Origin: a bacterium
Lineage (GTDB): Bacteria; UBA9089; UBA9088
Assembly (NCBI GenBank): GCA_040756715.1
Contig: JBFLYE010000052.1
Location: 1-5,656, forward strand
DNA length: 5,656 bases
Direction: 5' to 3'
Position 1 is the first letter of the stretch. Each line of letters begins with the position of its first letter. Position numbers and translations under genes: made by a program. This document shows, piece after piece, positions 5,501 to 5,656 of this stretch. Under the pieces are notes generated by a model. That model was not told the origin of the DNA. It did no database searches and saw only the letters and a program-made list of their open reading frames with translations.

Positions 5501-5656
5501 TTTCCTGGTCTTGTGGAGGGGTAGAAAACAAACCACCTATTCCTGTAATCACAGGAAGATTAACTGGCTATGAAGGAATGCCAATAAGCTTAGATGGCTC
5601 AAGCTCTTATGACCTAGATGGGACAATTACAACCTATATCTGGGAGATAGATGGAA
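1813..5656 (+). CDS. Large multidomain exported surface protein: NLP/Vps62-like, two Ig-like, PD40 propeller, CarboxypepD_reg-like, PD40 propeller, PKD (no start, no stop in window)
   Basis: This frame is open for 1281 codons to the right edge. It has no ATG before 2254, and the first domain clearly begins far upstream of that, so its true start is ATG 1638 through a frameshift. Residue numbers here count from 1638 with one base removed. Domains in order: NLP/Vps62-like about 20-304, with HEHDWEWV at 126-133; Ig-like about 305-474; Ig-like about 475-620, ending in a D-P-D-T linker; PD40/TolB-like propeller about 622-971; carboxypeptidase-regulatory-like sandwich about 980-1058; second propeller about 1061-1293; PKD from 1299, cut off. 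Such proteins are normally exported and act at or beyond the outer surface, with propellers and sandwiches serving for binding. No transmembrane segment is seen. It is co-transcribed with the TPR gene. If the frameshift is real, this part would be untranslated or lack its export signal. The activity is not known. Confidence 0.8.
2551..3060 (+). other. Ig-like beta-sandwich domain 1 (SwmB/Big-like)
   Basis: The domain begins D-T-V-P-P-I-V-K-K-V, the proline-rich entry common to bacterial Ig-like repeats. It contains IKIRIEFSEKM ('x-F-S-E-x-M'), the signature strand of the Big/SwmB-type 'x-F-S-E-P-(L/M)' modules, and later NTIRIETQDKDKN. It is longer than a typical single Ig repeat (about 170 residues), so it may have an insertion or be two poorly kept modules. 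The likely role is as a spacer or binding stalk between the head domain and the propellers. Confidence 0.55.
3061..3498 (+). other. Ig-like beta-sandwich domain 2 (Big-like)
   Basis: It starts PSPPKITKVEIL and carries FFKITFDEPLDTE, the same '(F)-x-E-P-L' strand seen in Big-type domains. It ends with HTLSISDATDLAGNTF, the typical 'Y-x-L-x-I-x-D-x-x-D-x-A-G-N' closing strand. The match is better than for the preceding domain. It is followed by an acidic, proline-rich D-P-D-T linker that leads to the first propeller. Confidence 0.68.
3437..3470 (+). repeat. 13-base direct repeat encoding a D-P-D-T linker
   Basis: CAGACCCAGATAC occurs at 3437-3449 and exactly again at 3458-3470, a 21-base (seven-codon) period. 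It encodes S-D-P-D-T-E-Q followed by P-D-P-D-T-T-N. This looks like a recent in-frame duplication of an acidic, flexible, possibly calcium-binding linker between the second Ig-like domain and the first propeller. Confidence 0.7.
3499..4551 (+). other. First PD40/TolB-like beta-propeller, about seven blade motifs
   Basis: Seven blade-like units can be picked out by their strand and turn 'I-(W/Y)-x-(M/L)-(N/D)-x-(D/G)-G-(T/S)-N-x-x-x-L-T'. They start near 3538, 3673, 3862, 4021, 4192, 4339 and 4471, for example IFKIKLDGTNITNLTN, IWSLDLKGGTKTNLTN and RLYVMNPEGTNIERLTNN. The second hallmark, '(F/I)-S-P-(D/T)-G', is seen in DISPDGKRV (3937 on) and RFSPTGEI. In the family these form a TolB-like propeller used for protein or ligand binding. 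The first blades are less regular and longer than the last ones. Confidence 0.75.
4576..4812 (+). other. Carboxypeptidase-regulatory-like (CarboxypepD_reg/CnaB-like) domain
   Basis: The segment G-N-I-S-G-Y-L-K-G-S-N-I-E-G-G-I-V opens like 'G-x-V-x-G-x-x-x-x-x-x-G-A-x-V'. TMTDNNGYF-type sequence (A-M-T-D-N-N-G-Y-F) follows, then IENIPLGIYRLKALKKGYK, which is the standard 'T-D-x-x-G-x-F-x-I-x-x-(L/V)-x-x-G-x-Y-x-L-x-x-x-x-x-G-Y' pattern. It closes with IEENKTTTIELKL. The domain is a small seven-strand sandwich found in many exported proteins, usually structural. Here it sits exactly between the two propellers. Confidence 0.82.
4819..5517 (+). other. Second PD40/TolB-like beta-propeller, about six blades
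   Basis: This is the clearest propeller. Four exact F-S-P-D-G turns begin at 5053, 5158, 5287 and 5395. The matching blade strands are EIFILDLSSKITTQLTNN, YIWTMNQDGSDQKQVAKG, EIFLMNKDGTNIRQLTSN, TIYTMKLDGSNKTKITEG and DLYTIDLQTQGLKKIAEG, plus an initial GIYFQNADGS unit. Six blades agree with the TolB propeller size. Blade length is regular (about 38-42 residues), unlike the first propeller. The probable role is binding a protein or surface ligand; no catalytic residues are evident. Confidence 0.82.
5533..5656 (+). other. PKD domain, cut by the right window edge
   Basis: PPIPVITG, GMPISLDGSSSYDLDGTI and TYIWEIDG give the standard PKD pattern: 'P-P-x-A-x-I-x-G', then 'G-x-x-V-x-x-D-G-S-x-S-x-D-x-D-G-x-I', then 'Y-x-W-x-x-D-G'. 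PKD modules are Ig-like sandwiches in bacterial surface proteins. About 41 of the usual 80-90 residues are visible, so more of the gene, probably including its sorting tail, lies beyond the window. Confidence 0.88.

Noticed and set aside
1-5656. Mobile element, CRISPR array, tRNA or rRNA
   Set aside because: No terminal inverted repeats, transposase motifs, regularly spaced repeats or recognisable RNA gene sequences were seen on either strand.

Overview
The window looks like a piece of an AT-rich bacterial chromosome, using the standard code, from an uncultivated-type Gram-negative (diderm) lineage. The reasons are inferential: strong A/T-ending codon use with AGA/AGG arginine and ATA isoleucine, Shine-Dalgarno sites that match the bacterial 16S tail, and exported proteins built from FlgD-type Ig tails, PKD, carboxypeptidase-regulatory-like and TolB/PD40 propeller modules. 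That combination is typical of FCB-group and candidate-phylum genomes. I cannot name the species.

Layout. Bases 1-131 hold the last 42 codons of an upstream gene, ending in a FlgD/T9SS-like C-terminal beta-sandwich. Bases 132-297 are intergenic. They contain a consensus sigma-70-type promoter (TTGACA, 18 bp, TATAAT at 224-253), a near-perfect inverted repeat running from the -10 box to the ribosome site (249-280), and a 12-base match to the anti-Shine-Dalgarno sequence (281-292). Bases 298-1641 encode a secreted TPR-repeat protein of 447 residues. Its stop overlaps the next start by four bases (ATGA, 1638-1641), so the two genes form a translationally coupled operon.

The rest of the window, 1638 to the right edge, is one very large exported multidomain protein, interrupted by an apparent single-base frameshift between 1813 and 1844. 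The short ORF at 1638-1844 carries the signal peptide and the start of the first domain. The continuation lies one base over, has no start codon of its own before 2254, and stays open to 5656 without a stop. With the shift repaired the protein has at least 1339 residues: signal peptide, NLP/Vps62-like domain with an xHxHDWE motif, two Ig-like domains, a first PD40/TolB-like propeller, a carboxypeptidase-regulatory-like domain, a second PD40 propeller, and a PKD domain cut by the window edge.

How the genes may work together (inference): one promoter drives a periplasmic or envelope TPR protein and a giant adhesin/effector-like surface protein. The TPR protein could assist export, anchoring or assembly of the large one. 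The most interesting points are the NLP-like motif at the head of a double-propeller protein, the frameshift that separates it from its signal peptide, and the operator-like inverted repeat over the promoter. No RNA gene, mobile element or CRISPR array was seen.
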